From contig ML677386.1 of assembly GCA_007922305.1 (NCBI GenBank), forward strand, positions 7,225,802-7,289,801: a stretch of 64,000 nt of DNA, read 5' to 3'. The number at the start of each line of letters is the position of its first letter. The stretch's first letter is position 1. Position numbers and translations under genes: made by a program. Under the pieces are notes generated by a model. It was given only the letters and a program-made list of their open reading frames with translations, made no database searches and was not told the DNA's origin. Source of the DNA: Dermatemys mawii. Its lineage: Eukaryota; Chordata; Testudines; Dermatemydidae. Positions 1-20,733 of the stretch are shown one piece after another.

Positions 1-230
1 AGCTGGTCCACTTAAAGCTTTGGGGACATGTAGATGCAGGTTATTGGAGTGCAGGCTAACTAAAGCTAGACCAGACTCTGCCCCCTATGTAGACAAGCCC
101 TAAAGCTATTAAATATACAAGATATTATGACTTTATCTTAAATTGCCTGGATGTTGCCAATAATGAGAGCTATTAGCGTACTGATACAATACAGTTTTAA
201 AAAAGGGGGGGATTCAATTTGAAATAAAGA

Positions 231-388
231 CTAAAGGCCAAGATTTTCAGCAGATGCCTTTCTGAAAATCAGGTCTCTTTAAGTGCAGAGCACAGCCCCC
301 TGAGAATCAGGCGCCTGTGGATGTCCAACCTGGCAGGCCTTAAACAGTGAGGTGCCCTTTAATCACTGCTGAAAATCTTGGCCTAAAG
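231..388. mobile_element. Short MITE
   Basis: About 155 bp with TIRs of about 18 bp: AGGCCAAGATTTTCAGCA at the left and TGCTGAAAATCTTGGCCT at the right. No coding capacity. Confidence 0.75.
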
Positions 389-804
389 TTTTAAAACTTG
401 AAGGAAAAGAGGCTGCAAGAAATGGGCTATTTTGCGCTTTTACTAATCCAGTTCAAATTAATGGGGTAACTCCAAACCGGAAGCCATCTATTAAAAAGAC
501 CAATGCATGGCATAGGTCAAAATGTTAGAGCTTTCATGAAGATAATGTTACAACAGTTTACGTTCAGGTATGTTTTTTTTTAAAACAAATGTAGTTAAAC
601 TGGTGCAAAAGGCTGCATGGACATGTCTATTTCAGTTTAAAACAGGCTTATTTCAGCGTAAGTCAGTTATGAACAGGTTACAATAAGTAAGCCAGTTCTA
701 TTTTGATATAAATGTCCACCTGCAAGTCTGCGCTGGTTTAGTTAAAGCAGTGGAAGTTTGCCTTAGTCACTGACTTCTCAGAATATAGTGCCATGACTTC
801 TGAG

Positions 805-1075
805 GTTTGGTCTACATTACAGACCTAGCTAGGTATAAATATGGCGCTTGGGGGCATGAAAAATCCACAGCCTGAAATGACATTGTTATACCAACCTAAC
901 CCCTGAGTAGACGGTGCTATGCCGGCGGCAGAGCTTCGCCTGTTGACATAGCTACCACCTCTGAGGCAGATGGATTAAGTATGCCAATGGGAGCATCTTC
1001 AATTAAGCACTACAGTGGCCAGCTGCATCGGTGCAGCTGTGCTGATGCAGCATTTTAAGTGTAAACCTGCTGTGA
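805..1075. mobile_element. DNA transposon, degenerate copy
   Basis: Starts GGTTTGGTCTACATTACAG, then GACCTAGCTAGGT and CCAACCTAACCCCTGAGTAG, and ends TTTTAAGTGTAAACCTGC. Related to 22075-22345. Confidence 0.65.
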
Positions 1076-3237
1076 GTGACCAAACAGTTTTGGAATAGAT
1101 TATTTCCTTGTTGGGAGAGAAATATGTTAACACAGTCAGAGAGCACCATGTCCTAATCTAATTTATTTACAACTATGTATGCTCATGAACTGGGCTATTA
1201 GATGACAAAGCACAATACAGCTTGTAACTCAAATGGTACAAGAATCAACAGTTGGGGCTAGATTAGGCATTTTACTAGCTGTGCTGAGGGTGAATGAGGG
1301 GAGGTCTGGCCCATCAGCGGTGTTTTTCTACATTCCATTGAATTGCTATGAGTCAGGAGCCCTGTGGGCAAGGTGAATGGTGGAGGGCCGTGTGATATAG
1401 GTGGTGGGCTGCTGGCCAGAATGCCTGGTATGTGCTAACACAATTCCCTGTTGGGTGTTAATGGATGCAGCTAAAGCAATGTACAATGCAATTTAACTGC
1501 AAGTGGAACCAAGGTCAAACCATGTCCAGGACTGATTTATGTGATTGGGCCTTAGCTGCATTTGCACCTAAATTCTAAGCACCATTTCAGCTGCATCCAT
1601 CGCTAATAGTGTGAGTAATTTTGCTAGAGTTAGACAAAGCTTTCTTGGTCCTGTACATTAGCTCCAAGCACTGAAGGGGAATTCTTAAACAAGGCTTTTC
1701 ACTGAATTTTTTTTTGTTTTTTCAATTAAATCTGTCATAAACCCTATTTAAATGATGAGGCTAAACCATTCCTTCAAATATTGTTTTCACCCCAGGTTTG
1801 TGAATTACACCAAAGGAGAAGTCTCTCTGCTTTTGTGAAGCAACGCAAAAAAGCCAGATGTTTTTGGGGCTTGCTTGAAATCAGTGAATGAACACATTCT
1901 GCAAAACAGCCTTTAAAAAAAAAAAACGTCCCTGTAATTCTGGTTAGTCAAGCAGCATCTAAGCACAGAAGAGGAGAGAGAAATGGAGCATTTTGACTTG
2001 AACAGCTGTTAAAACTGTCAACCAGTTTCAAAATACTTGGCAAAAGTTGTAAATATAGCACAACTATAAAATAAATACCTTCTACACCAAAAGGTTTGTT
2101 GCTATGCATACTGACGGAGACTGTATTAACTCCTCTGCTCTTAATCTTCTATTCCATTATACTATATTTAAAAGGATATGTCAACGTGAACAAATCAAGC
2201 CAACCAATGTGACCCAAAGTGCAGCTTCACTTACAATATTGCTTGTCTAAAATCGCATAAGAATAAAAATCTTGTAATGTTTTTTCTAACTTAATGAAAG
2301 CTGCTTTTTTATTTAAAAAATGTTATTAACCCAAATGGAAAAGTTTGCATGGCAATAAGAGGGAGGTAAAGATAAACAGAGTGACATATACCACTTTAGT
2401 TTCACTAATCAAGCTGACTGAAATGTAAAAAATACAACAAAGCACAAATTCAATTAAACTATAAGGCCTTTGGGCCAGTGGATTGCGTTACACTACCTAG
2501 CCCAATGGGGCCAAAATTGTGGTTTAGCTTTTGTGGACATACACCATACCCCCCCCCCCCCCACCAAAAAAAAGGTGAAAACAGAGCCAGATTGTGTTCC
2601 ACAGATCCAGGTGTGTATCTCTCAGGTTTAGGATGGAATAGCTGGAGCATAGCTATTCCTGCAACCCTCCACCCAAGTCCATCTGTCCCCAAACCTTACA
2701 CCAGATTCCTGTGGAGGGCTCTCTGCGGGATGGGAGGATCCCAGCGTGGGGAAGGGACATTTATGCATCAGTCTTGCAGGGATTCTACCAAAAAGTTTGG
2801 ACAGCTTGAATCTGGATGCACTTTCCAAGCAGAGCACATGCTGTATTGTGGAACTTTTCCCACCTTAGGGCAGAGTCTAGGAGAAGTAGTAGACCATAAT
2901 GCTGCTAGTGAATGGGTGCAGGGAAGCAAGGGTTACAAAATAGAAAAAGCTACTCCAGTGATTTTGGGCAATCCTCAGACTTCAGAGATCCATGGGCATG
3001 GATAAGCCAAATCCCTTTATTTTCAAGAAGGCAAATTTCCCCCTCCCTGTGTTGGAACAATATATGGCAAATTGTGGTGGAATCACCACAGTTTTCTGCC
3101 TCTTGCCTCTTTCCCACATCTCCCTCACCAGAGCGGGCATTCAGATCAGACATTTTATATGTACAGTTCTGTTATCTTTAATAAATGTGAATAACAAAAG
3201 CACTAACACAGATATATTTTTGTGCCATAATTCTTTG
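1076..3237. other. Intergenic, no gene recognised
   Basis: Mostly AT-rich unique-looking sequence with a poly-C tract at 2550-2562. Frames at 2459-3267 overlap one another on both strands and match no family I know. Confidence 0.6.
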
Positions 3238-4115
3238 CAGATGATGCACAAATTGGGGGAGTGGTAAATAATGAAGAGGACAGGTCACTGTTACAGAGCA
3301 ATCTGGATCGGTAGGTAAACTGGGCTCAAGCAAACAATATGTGTTTTAGTATGGCTAAATGTAAATGAATACATCTAGGAACAAAGAATGTAGGCCATAT
3401 TTACAGGATGGGGGACTCTACCCTGGGAAGCAGTGACTCTTGAAAAAAAGGATTTGATAGGATTGTGGTGGATAATCAGCTGAACATGAGCTCCCAGGGT
3501 GATGGTATGGCAAAAAATGGCTGATGTGATCCTTGAATGCATAAATAGGGATTTTGAATAGAAGTAGGAGGCTAACCTCTGTATTTGGCACCGGTACGAC
3601 TCCTGCTATAATACTGTGTCCAGTTCTGGTGTCCGCAGTTCAAGGATGTTGGTAAATTGGAAAGGGTTCAGAGAAGAGCCACAAGAATGATTAAAAGCTG
3701 AGAAAATATGCCTTACAGTGATAAACTGAAGGAGCTCAAGCTATTTAATGTAATGAAGAGGACAATGGCTGATTTGATTACACTTTATAAGTACCTACAT
3801 GGGCAACAAATATTTAATAAGGAGCTCTTCAACTTACCAGAGAAAGGTATAGCATCACACAATGACTAGAAGTTGAAGCAAATTTAGACTGGAAATAAGG
3901 TGTAATTTTAATGGTGAGAGTAATTAACCTTTGGAACAACTTACTGAGCATTGTGGTGGAATCTGTGTCTCTGATAATTTGTAAATCCCATCTGGGTGTT
4001 TTTCTCACGAACATGCTCTAGGAATTATTTTGGAGAAATTCTGTGCCCTGTTATATGATGTGGTCAGAATAGATGATCACAGTGGTGGTTCCTTCTAGCC
4101 TTAGAATCTCTGAAT
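3238..4115 (+). mobile_element. CR1 LINE 3' fragment
   Basis: Decayed CR1 3' region with CR1-typical phrases, such as GTCCAGTTCTGGTGTCCGCA near 3620 and TTCAGAGAAGAGCCACAAGA near 3668. It ends near a GATGATCACAGTGG and CTTAGAATCTCTGAATCTT tail. No intact reading frame. Confidence 0.85.
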
Positions 4116-6254
4116 CTTGGCCTGGCTCCTTTTACCTTTCTCTTTTTGCTGAAGAGATAATTATTGTAAGTTACAGTGACGGGCTCCTTTTAGGAGTCCC
4201 TCCTTCTCCACCCCTTCCTACTTCTCTGAAATGATCTGAGCATTGGAGCTGAGACTTGCCAGCAAAGGGCCAAGAGCAACCTAACAAGAAAGACATTGAT
4301 AAGTTATTTCCAAAAAACCCAATTTTTGAAAACCCATGAATGTTTTGTTGCAGTGTCATGCAACAAAGTGCCTACAATAAAATGACAATGCCCAATCCTG
4401 TAGCCCTTGCTCAATTAAAACTGCTTAACCCATGTCCATGGGAGTTGGGTCTGAGAGAGGAGTTCAGGGCACAAGGCTCTGTTATTGTCAGGCCCATCCG
4501 TGCCATCTTGTCTGGTTTATGACTGCCCCAAATAGTCTGAAAGCAAAGGACGCTTGCACTAAACAAAGCAACCATGACAGAAGGAAAGAAGTGGGATGGG
4601 GGAGAGGGAAGGAATTTTTTTTCATCTCCAAGTCCCAACACTTCGTGATCATTCACACTTACGAGGCCTGCTCCTGAGCAGTGCTCAGCATCTCACAGGA
4701 GCAAGCCAAGAATAAGAAAAAGAGTGTCAGTTTGTTTCTTAAATTGACTTTTGTTTAGATCTGGGGGAAATGTGTCTTTCATTTTGCAGGGGTTTGTTTT
4801 GCATTGGTTCTTGCCCCCTCAGTTTTAGGTGTAAACAAACTCCAAATCTCTGTCTCCCCCACTGAATTTCCCTGGCTTGGTTACGGTTGGGCTTCTGAAA
4901 CCTTTCGATAAATGTAGAGATTTCAAGTTTGTAACTCACTTGGTAGCAAGTTGTTTCATCCAGTTTCAGTGGGAATGTTTCAAACAGCTTTACTTTTAAT
5001 AGCATTTCACAATTTCTGAGCTTCTAATTCATCCCAGGAAATCATAAGAGAATGGAAGCAATCTACTCACATGTCCTGTCCCTCAGCAGCTAGGGCATGG
5101 GCACAAGCACATATTTAGGTTAACTGTAGAAAAAAGGAAAAACTAATATGGGGACTGCTTAATATTGTCCTCAACTTAAAAAATAAACATCTTAAAAATG
5201 ATCCCAGGAAAATCTTGGTCTTCAGTAAAATAATTAGATCAGCTACATGGTGTTATCTTTTCCAAGGACAAGGCAGAGATAGATCTGTTGTGGGGTACAT
5301 AGGCCATACAGATAGAGGTCTCAATCTTGCAAGGTGCTTTGTGCTTAGGGTGACCAGATGTCCTGCTTTTATAGGGACAGTTAGCTCCTTTTACTTCCTA
5401 TCCCCATCCTGACTTTTCACATCTGCTGTCTGGTCACCCTGTGTGTGCTTTCACCTCTCAGGATTTCAACCCCACAGTATGCAAAATGTGTGTTCATTGT
5501 ATACAGTGCTTCCCAAATGCCTGTTCAAATCAGCCACAACTGTTTGTTTACTATAAAATTTTCATTACAAACGTAGTCTTTGAGCCTTGAGGCTGATCTC
5601 ACGCAGACGTTTATCAGTTGCTGCTGTACAAGCTATGCAGCAATATGCATCCATATGTCTGAGATCAAAATAAGGCCTTCAAGATTAGAAAGGCAAATCC
5701 TATCACAGTAGGGAAGCCGGTAAAATATTCAATGGCTATTTTTACACACACAACATAATTGTTTTGAAGCCTGTGATGGCAACTAAATATTGCCATCTGA
5801 TGGTTCCTCTTAGCACTGCCCCAGATACAATCAGTTCAACTTCATGTCTGAAAGTGGCTTCCCAAAATACATCTGGGCAATTTGCAGGCTCTGAGCAATG
5901 TGACTAGAACTGGGGGGTGGGGTGGGGAGGGATGGTCTGCTTCTGCAAGTGTTTGGACCTAGCAGAATGAGCAGCTCAAAGAGCACTCGCTATCCAAAAA
6001 CTAAAAGCACATACCTTAAAAATAAATAAATAAAAGTTATTCCAGCCTTCCTGCAGAAAGGGAGGCCTAGGTAAAACAAGAATTCTGCAAGATAGGGAGA
6101 AAGTAAATTTCCCCCTCTATTCATTTTGGTAGATAAATCTAATCCCCTGGCTCAAACGGATAAATCTAACTCAGTTTGCTGCTACCAGCAAGAAATAGCC
6201 ATATTCTGATACTTAATATGTCTTATCTTCTTGTTACTCCTTTATGAGTACTTG
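4116..6254. other. Intergenic, little recognised
   Basis: Apart from the MITE at 5346-5440 I see no gene or clear repeat. Short purine/pyrimidine runs occur, such as GGGGGGTGGGGTGGGGAGGG near 5914. Confidence 0.55.
5346..5440. mobile_element. Short MITE (GGTGACCAGA family)
   Basis: Ends AGGGTGACCAGATGTCC and TGTCTGGTCACCCT are inverted copies. Relative at 9973-10100. Confidence 0.75.
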
Positions 6255-6480
6255 TATTGCAGGCGTGTCCCACAGCCTCCATAGCCTCCGTAATTCAAGG
6301 TGCAAGTCAAAGCACTTTATAAACATGAATTGCTTAACCAACACCACCATGTCACCAACTTGTAGCTGACACGTATTATCCCTTTTCTTATAGATTGAGG
6401 CAGAGAGCTGAGGAAGGCCAGAGAGGGCCGGGCCAGAGCTGCGACTAGAACTCGCGAAGTTCCTACCTTCTAGCCCTGTG
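6255..6480. repeat. MIR-like SINE remnant
   Basis: Old core-SINE-like sequence: AAAGCACTTTATAAACATGA then TTATAGATTGAGGCAGAGAG, the usual order of a MIR 3' half. Confidence 0.55.
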
Positions 6481-7439
6481 CTCAGACCATGTTTTTTTAT
6501 TGTAGATACTTGGGCACTACCTTCATATAAAGGGCCGAGGGAGGACTGGAGACCCAATGTGTTGTGCATGGTACATAAACAAAAGCCTGCCTTGGGAGAC
6601 GTAAAGTCTAAAGAAAACTGTGTAACCTTATAAACAAATTTGTTTCATTTAGCAGTAAAGAGTGTGTGGGTGGCTAGAGTGTGTGTATTAGAAAATATGC
6701 TTCATAACTGTAATGAAATCGCTCCATTGTTTACCTATCCTAGGATGAGTGTTTAAATACAAGCAATTCAGGCAATATAGCTGCTTATCAACCAGCTGTG
6801 TTTAAAAAAACAAAGGAAGCTGGTGCAGTAGCTAGCTGCTTTATGGGATTTATGAGTGGATTATATATTGTAAATTCTTCTCTTGCTTTATTGTGTGCTT
6901 ACTTGTACAGTACACATGCAATCTAAAACCACCATAAAATAATTGTAATCCAACAAGGTAACCAGCTCACTTTTCTGGCTGAAGAGTAACCTATGGAGTC
7001 CTTTCATTTACTTTTTCCTGGCAAACCTGTAAAGGCTTGAGCATGAGTGGTGATGTCATCAGGGCAGGGCTTGAACAGGGAAGCCTGACTTGGTAATGTG
7101 ATACAGGCCTTTCTAGGTCACTGGATCAAATACTTCCTATAGTGGGAAGGAGTGCAGTATTACTGTTTCCTGGCTGCTCAGTAAGTGGCATATGTGAAAT
7201 GAGTTTGGTAGTCTCAGTCCAGTTACCAGTGAATAAGCATCCACCACAATTGGTATCAACTGGTCCTTGGTTGGGCATTCTCAGGAGACTGGCTAAGGAT
7301 TGAATGTGCATAGTTATTTCTAGAGATGAAGGGAATTGGATGTTCCCTGCTTGTGGCAGGGGAGTAGAGTTACGCTTGTACTACCGCTATCTCTTATTGT
7401 ATCTGTTCTGATTTTAAGCAGAACTTTAGGCCTTCTCTA

Positions 7440-7790
7440 GATCAGCCGTTCTCAATCATGGATCCGAGGCCCCATGGTGGGCTGCAAGCAGGTTTCAGGG
7501 GGTCTGCCAAGCAGGGCTGGCATTAGACGCTGGGGCCCAGGGCAGAAAGCCAAAGCCCCACCTCCCTAAGCCCCGCCACCCCGGCCTGTAGCCAAAGACT
7601 TAGCAGCATAACTAAGTGGGGCCTGTGGCGTCGGGCCCTGAGCAATTGCCCTTCTTGCTACCACCTAATGCCGGCCCTGGTTTTTATATGCAGAAAAACA
7701 ATTGTGGCACAGGTGGGCCATGGAGTTCTTATGACATGTTGGGGAGGGGGGAGAGGGTCAGCAACAAAAAGGTTGCGAACCCTATGTCTA
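7440..7790. mobile_element. hAT-type element with a second DNA element nested inside
   Basis: Outer ends are CAGCCGTTCTCAATCATGG near 7443 and AAAGGTTGCGAACCCTATG near 7768. An inner unit begins CAGGGCTGGCATTAG near 7513 and ends CTAATGCCGGCCCTGG near 7665, forming its own inverted ends. Confidence 0.75.
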
Positions 7791-8018
7791 GATGACAAAG
7801 TTGCACTGATATAATTTATAGTGCAAACTGATACAGGTAAACTGGCACAAACATTTATTTCAGTATGAGTGTCTTATTACAGTTCTGCTTAAGTCTATTG
7901 TATACAAGTTTAAATTAATCCAAAATAAAAGTGTAAACAGAATGGTTGCACAGATTTTAATATACAAACCCATTTCAGTTAAACCAGTGCAACTTTCCCA
8001 TGTAGACAAGGTCTTAGT
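7787..8018. mobile_element. Short DNA transposon (GTCTAsATG family)
   Basis: Ends are TGTCTAGATGACAAAGTTGCA and GTGCAACTTTCCCATGTAGACA, inverted relatives. Directly abuts the hAT element at 7440-7790. Similar termini appear at 39905-39940 and 60-110. Confidence 0.65.
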
Positions 8019-10845
8019 CCCCAAGGCCAACAATTGGGCATCTTTAATGCTCACTGAGTTCATTAATATATCATTTAAACAAGGGGAAACATTCCTTTCC
8101 TTCTGTCCTCACCTATTTTTATTATTAAATTCTTTCAACATCTTAACCAAGGAAAGAGACTTCTAGGTTACTAGTCATAGCAGTGCGTGACCTTTTCAAT
8201 ATGAAACCCAGGTACATATGAAACTCACCTGGTTTTGTTACAAACCTAGGATCCACCAAGCCCAAAATCATCAGTGTTCACTAAACTTCAAGTGAATCTT
8301 CAATGATTTATGATTTCATGTGAAAATTACACAACTCACTATTGCATATGGATTACTATGAAACTACATAATGCTCAGCTGCGTCAACTGAATTGCAGTT
8401 GGGTATTGGAGTTTGAACTTGAAACTCAAGAAGTTCAAAAAAACCACACTAACCATTGGTGCAAAACCCTGCAAACAAATTGTTACAGCTCTGTCCTAGC
8501 CAGCTGCACAGTGTAACTTGCAAACATCAAAAAGTATTGCAATAAATTTAAATATGTATCAAATCCTTTCAGATACTTTGTCAGAATTAACTTTAAGATC
8601 CCTATTAACTTGCTTTATCAAAAAATAAAAACCATATGTTCCAATGAATAAATACTTGAGGCAATGTTTCTAATTCTGTGTCCCCTCCCTCGACACACTT
8701 TTGGTTGTGGTGACATCAAGTGACCTCAGATCTCTAGTATATTAGTCAGGTTGGTTCTCCTCTAGCCATAATATCTACTGATGTGAAATCTCTACTTTTT
8801 ACAAGGAACAAGAGTGGCACCCAGTGGTCAAGTGTTTTAATGAACTCCTTGAAAGATCACCCTATTAGTCAGACTTTGCCATTCACTAGACTTAAATACA
8901 GCATGGCTATGTAACAATTGTGGATGGGTGACAAGCCCAACATTCAGACTGTGACTTGAGGAGGCTGATAATGGAAACAGGTAAAATGAGTTACAGCGAA
9001 CAAGGGAGTGAGTCAACATCAAGAGCAGGCAGACTGGGAGAACCGAGGTGTTTTTCTCAGTAGGGCAGAGATGTGCTGGCAACTGTGTAAACTGAGCAGA
9101 GCACAGCAGTGGGTGGAAATGAGAAAGGCTAGATATAGGCACCACCAAGAGGGAGGGCAGAAAGCAGAGAAGTGTCATTGCTTTAGTGTTATTACTTTAG
9201 GTGTCTGTCTACCATTCATGGAATAGTCATAGCAGTGATTTGAAGGCTATGAGAAACAACCCAATACAAACTAATTAAAACTTAAATCCTCAGGGCACTC
9301 ATTTCAAAAATCATTAATTTTGTATAAAAATGGCCATGTCAGAGAAAGGAAAGTCAGGATCTAGCTTAATGGGATGTAGCTTTCTGTAGGAATGTGATGC
9401 AACTCATTATTCTTTTTTACACTGTCATTTTTCACCTGTATTTGACTGTCTAGTACTTCACAAAAACACCAAAAGGATTGTGGAACTGCTCCTTGCTGGG
9501 GTGATGTGACAATCTGCTCCTAGTAGTGCTAGTGTCACTTCATGGGAGGAAGACTACAGCAAATACTCAGTCCTGCTACCTTTGGCAAGAAACCTCCATT
9601 TTTAATTTAGAGGCAGGACATATGCAAAAAAGGGAGACTGGTCTCAGCATATCTTAGTAAAAGCACAGGCCCTGGCCTGGAAAAGCTGGAAGAGCTGTTT
9701 GCAAAGGCACAAGTTTTCATGTTAAAAGAAACACAAGTAAACAAAGAAACACATTTATGTCTGAAATGAAATGTTTCAGACCAAACTACTGCACTGAATG
9801 TGTTGATGTAAAACAAAAGTATGGATTATGAAAGCATCCAAGAACATACATAGTACAGCAGGCTATATTTTGCCATTGAACCTTTGCCAGTGCAACCTTC
9901 CACTGGAGGACAGAAAGATTGCACTGCTTAGCCTTCAAACCAAATCATACAATCCCAGCTAAGGTTTTTGTCTAGGGCGACCAGACAGCAAATGTGAAAA
10001 ATCAGGATGGGGGTGAGGGCTAATAGGAGCCTATATAAGAGAAAAACCCCAAAACTGGGATTGTCCCTATAAAATCGGTACATCTTGTCACCTATTTTTG
10101 TCCCAATAGTTATTCCCAGGGGCTTTCACTTTGCTTGAAAGTATTAGGGAGACCACATCTGTGTCTTGCACTGCTGATTCATGGAATCAGGAATGCAACA
10201 ATCCTTGCTGAGCCTACATCCACACTTAGAGCTAGGGATGATATTCCCATCTCATTAAGAAACATGCTAGTTTAATGAGAGCTAAAAATTGTAGCACAGC
10301 CACAGTAGCATGGACAGGAGCAAATGGCAGCACAGGCTCACCACCCTGAGTACGTGCCCCCAGGGTCCAGGCAGGTTTGTACTCAGGACAGCTAGCCTGG
10401 GCCACTGTTGCCTGTGCTTATTGAGCTAGTGTATGTCTCTGCAAGCTGGGAATCACACCTTTAGCTTCAAGTGCAGACACAGCCTTAGTTTCAATTTGTA
10501 TACTGGATTGACCACAGAAGAAGTTATAACATGAAAGACTCTCTGCTGTAAACAAAATTGCAATTTTAAAAATGCTTTTCTGAAAAGATTGAAGAACTGG
10601 TGAGCTCCCAAGTGGGTAAATGTTTACCACTAATGATTTTTTACATTGTACTAGCTTTCACCATACTGCTCAAACACTCCATTTATTAAATGTTATAGTT
10701 AGTCTGAGGAACCAAGCCTGGCACCTCATTCATTTAAGCCAGTGGTGGAACTCAACTGATACGTTCGAACTTATTGAAAACAAGAACAGGGACCAGGACC
10801 ACCACTGACACCTGCATACTGGAATATTATTGAGTTTGTCTAGTG
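8019..10845. other. Intergenic, no gene recognised
   Basis: Contains the diverged MITE at 9973-10100 but no coding exon with splice signals and homology that I can recognise. Confidence 0.55.
9973..10100. mobile_element. Short MITE (GGTGACCAGA family), diverged copy
   Basis: Opens TAGGGCGACCAGACAGCAAA and contains GATTGTCCCTATAAAAT, the reverse-oriented form of the element at 5346-5440. The far end is degraded (TTGTCACCT). Confidence 0.65.
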
Positions 10846-11167
10846 CAGTGGTTTTCAACCTTTCCAGAATACTGTACCTCTTCTTAGGAGCCTGTTTTGT
10901 TTTGCATACCCCAAGTTTCACCTCACTTAAAAACATGCTTACTAACATTGGACATAAAAATACAAAGGTGGCATAGCACACTATTACTGAAAAATTGCTT
11001 CCTTTCTCCTTTTGTCTGTATTAAATTGTAGTTTGTACTGACTTTGCTAGTGCTTTTTATGTAGCCTGTTGTAAAACTAGGCAAATATCTAGATGAGTTG
11101 ATGTAACCCCCCTATAAGACCTCTGCGTACCCTCAGGGGTATGCATACCCCTTGTTGAGAATTGCTG
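10846..11167. mobile_element. hAT-type MITE
   Basis: 322 bp with a near-perfect 8-bp duplication, GTCTAGTG (10838-10845) and GTCTAGTA (11168-11175). Ends are CAGTGGTTTTCAACC and GTTGAGAATTGCTG. Confidence 0.88.
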
Positions 11168-11175
11168 GTCTAGTA

Positions 11176-12690
11176 AAGCCACTTGATTGGAAAGACTAAT
11201 GCTGATCAAGCCTATATCTCACTTGTGTATTCTTTGAAAACACATTTGGAATCAAAGTTGCAGATATAACTTTTTTAAAAATTATAGCATGCAATAATAG
11301 CAATATTTATTATGGACCCAGACCAACGTCCATAGAAGTCAATTGACAAATTCCTATTAACTAAAATTAGCTTTGGATTGGTTTTGGTTACCATAGGTGA
11401 GTTTGGAAATGAATACTAATCATATTAAACATGGATCAGCATCCATATAAAATATTAACCCTAACAAGTGAGAATATGGTAATTCTTTATTGTTATGTTT
11501 ATGCTTTTTAGTTGATAGAAATATTTTAAATTATACCTATCACTTATTAAATTAACAAAATTTACTTTAAAACACTATTAAAATATCTGATTTTGTGACT
11601 ATGGAAAACCAAATCTTGAAAAATCCACTCACTCCTAAAAAGTAGGATTCTTTTGCAGGCTAGTGCCATCAACATTTTTAGAACCTAGTTTTTCTTTATA
11701 TTTCCATGCCCTACCAGCTGTGAAGAGACCCTTCCAAACATGAACTTATTGTAAAACAATACAGTGCCATCTTCCAAATTCCGCAGACAGCTGCAGTGCC
11801 TCTGCTGATGCTCAGAGCTTCCCAAGCTGCTGCAGAGTGAGAACATTAAACAGTCTTATCAACTCCATTGATGCTATTCAGCAGGTAAGTCAGTTGCTCC
11901 TTGGGAAAGCTCTGAGCAGCAGCAGGTGGCAAATGGAACTATTTATGAGACAGAAGAATCCAAAAGTGAAGAGTTTAGGACATATGTATGGTTATGGAGA
12001 CATTCCCACCCAGCAGCCACATGGTATTGTGGAGGTCATTTGTTGGCTTCAGACTTTGAATACTAATTAGTGGGAGGCAGATGTGAAACACGAGTCCCTG
12101 GGTCCAAGGAAAACAGTGTTAGGAATCCCTGCACCCTTCCCTTTCCAAGCAGTAGGGAGAACTGGTTTCTGGCTAACAGGTTTAGTCCTCTAGCTATCAA
12201 GTAAGATTTCCAAGCCCTGTATGGATGAGGATGGGCAGAAGAGATAAATGGCATAAATTAGAAGAGTAGCACAGAGATTTTGGAGAAAGAGCAAGTTATA
12301 TGGGCTACAGTGAGAAAGGGGAATGCTGAAACCAATCCACCAAAGAATATCATGATAGAACAGAGAAGGAAGAAAGTGGATTGATAAATTTTTTTCATCC
12401 TGAGTAGTAGGCTTATTATTCTTACTAACAACTTGAAAGTTACCTCTCAAAAGAGTAAAACTGGCAGCTGTAAACTGCAAGGTAATTCAATCTATTGTGC
12501 TGTCAGTCAAACATTTAATGTATTGTGCAGCATTCTTTCTGGTTTTTCCATTTATCAAACCAAACCCATATCCCAACCAGTGAATGAATGGGTTGCCCCA
12601 ATTTCATCAGGAAACACCATCACTTTTCAAATCCCATCAGTAATGTCTGAAGACAACAAACATTCACCATTTTGATAGTTAATTTTTGTT
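11176..12690. other. Intergenic, downstream of PSMB1
   Basis: AT-rich; no recognisable gene. Frames of 60-96 codons here resemble nothing known and lie on both strands. Confidence 0.55.
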
Positions 12691-12767
12691 ACATTCTTTT
12701 AATAAGACAAATGTCACCACAACACAAGTAAATCAGACCGGTCACAAATTCGATTACATAATGCAGT

Positions 12768-12773
12768 TTTAAT
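12768..12773 (-). promoter_or_regulatory. PSMB1: PSMB1 candidate polyadenylation signal
   Basis: ATTAAA on the minus strand, 17 nt past the stop codon. A second ATTAAA at 12698-12703 allows a 3'UTR of about 100 nt. Either could be used; the choice cannot be made from sequence alone. Confidence 0.4.
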
Positions 12774-12789
12774 TGACAAGTATTCTGAA

Positions 12790-20112
<7,323 letters not shown>

Positions 20113-20115
<3 letters not shown>

Positions 20116-20733
20116 CCTGGCGCGGGTTGACGGTTCGCTGCTGCTGTCTCACGGCAAAATGGCTGCGCCGGAAGCGGAACCTTCCCCCCACCCTTACTAA
20201 CGGTGTCCGCTCTAGGCTCACACTGGCCTGATCTCCTCTGCNNNNNNNNNNNNNNNNNNNNNNNNNNNNNNNNNNNNNNNNNNNNNNNNNNNNNNNNNNN
20301 NNNNNNNNNNNNNNNNNNNNNNNNNNNNNNNNNNNNNNNNNNNNNNNNNNNNNNNNNNNNNNNNNNNNNNNNNNNNNNNNNNNNNNNNNNNNNNNNNNNN
20401 NNNNNNNNNNNNNNNNNNNNNNNNNNNNNNNNNNNNNNNNNNNNNNNNNNNNNNNNNNNNNNNNNNNNNNNNNNNNNNNNNNNNNNNNNNNNNNNNNNNN
20501 NNNNNNNNNNNNNNNNNNNNNNNNNNNNNNNNNNNNNNNNNNNNNNNNNNNNNNNNNNNNNNNNNNNNNNNNNNNNNNNNNNNNNNNNNNNNNNNNNNNN
20601 NNNNNNNNNNNNNNNNNNNNNNNNNNNNNNNNNNNNNNNNNGCTGTTAGTAAGGGGGGAGAGTTCCGCTTCCGGCGCCGCCATTTTGCCATGAGACGGCT
20701 GCAGCGGACCGGCTCCCAACCCGCTCCAGGATG
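20113..20733. promoter_or_regulatory. PSMB1/TBP bidirectional promoter with inverted-repeat arms
   Basis: CpG-rich DNA between two divergent genes, interrupted by N at 20242-20641. The left arm 20113-20202 and right arm 20643-20733 are diverged inverted copies. In the core, 20148-20180 matches the reverse complement of 20662-20694 at 31 of 33 positions. Each arm holds a CAAAATGGC element, like the YY1 consensus (20155-20163; complement at 20679-20687), next to a GCCGGAAG ETS-type site (20167-20174; complement at 20668-20675). Close head-to-head linkage of these genes is known in vertebrates; the palindromic layout is read directly here. No TATA box is seen in the sequenced part. Confidence 0.8.
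20242..20641. other. Assembly gap (400 N)
   Basis: Exactly 400 N in the shared PSMB1/TBP promoter. The identical size to the gap at 56251-56650 suggests a fixed placeholder rather than a measured length. Both gaps sit inside inverted repeats. Confidence 0.99.

Noticed and set aside
2478..3005. 175-codon plus-strand frame before PSMB1
   Set aside because: Begins through a poly-C tract, has no splice or homology support and low-complexity composition; probably chance.
1..12690. Search for an exon of a neighbour such as FAM120B or DLL1
   Set aside because: I expected a flanking gene from human synteny but found no exon with homology and splice sites, so none is annotated.
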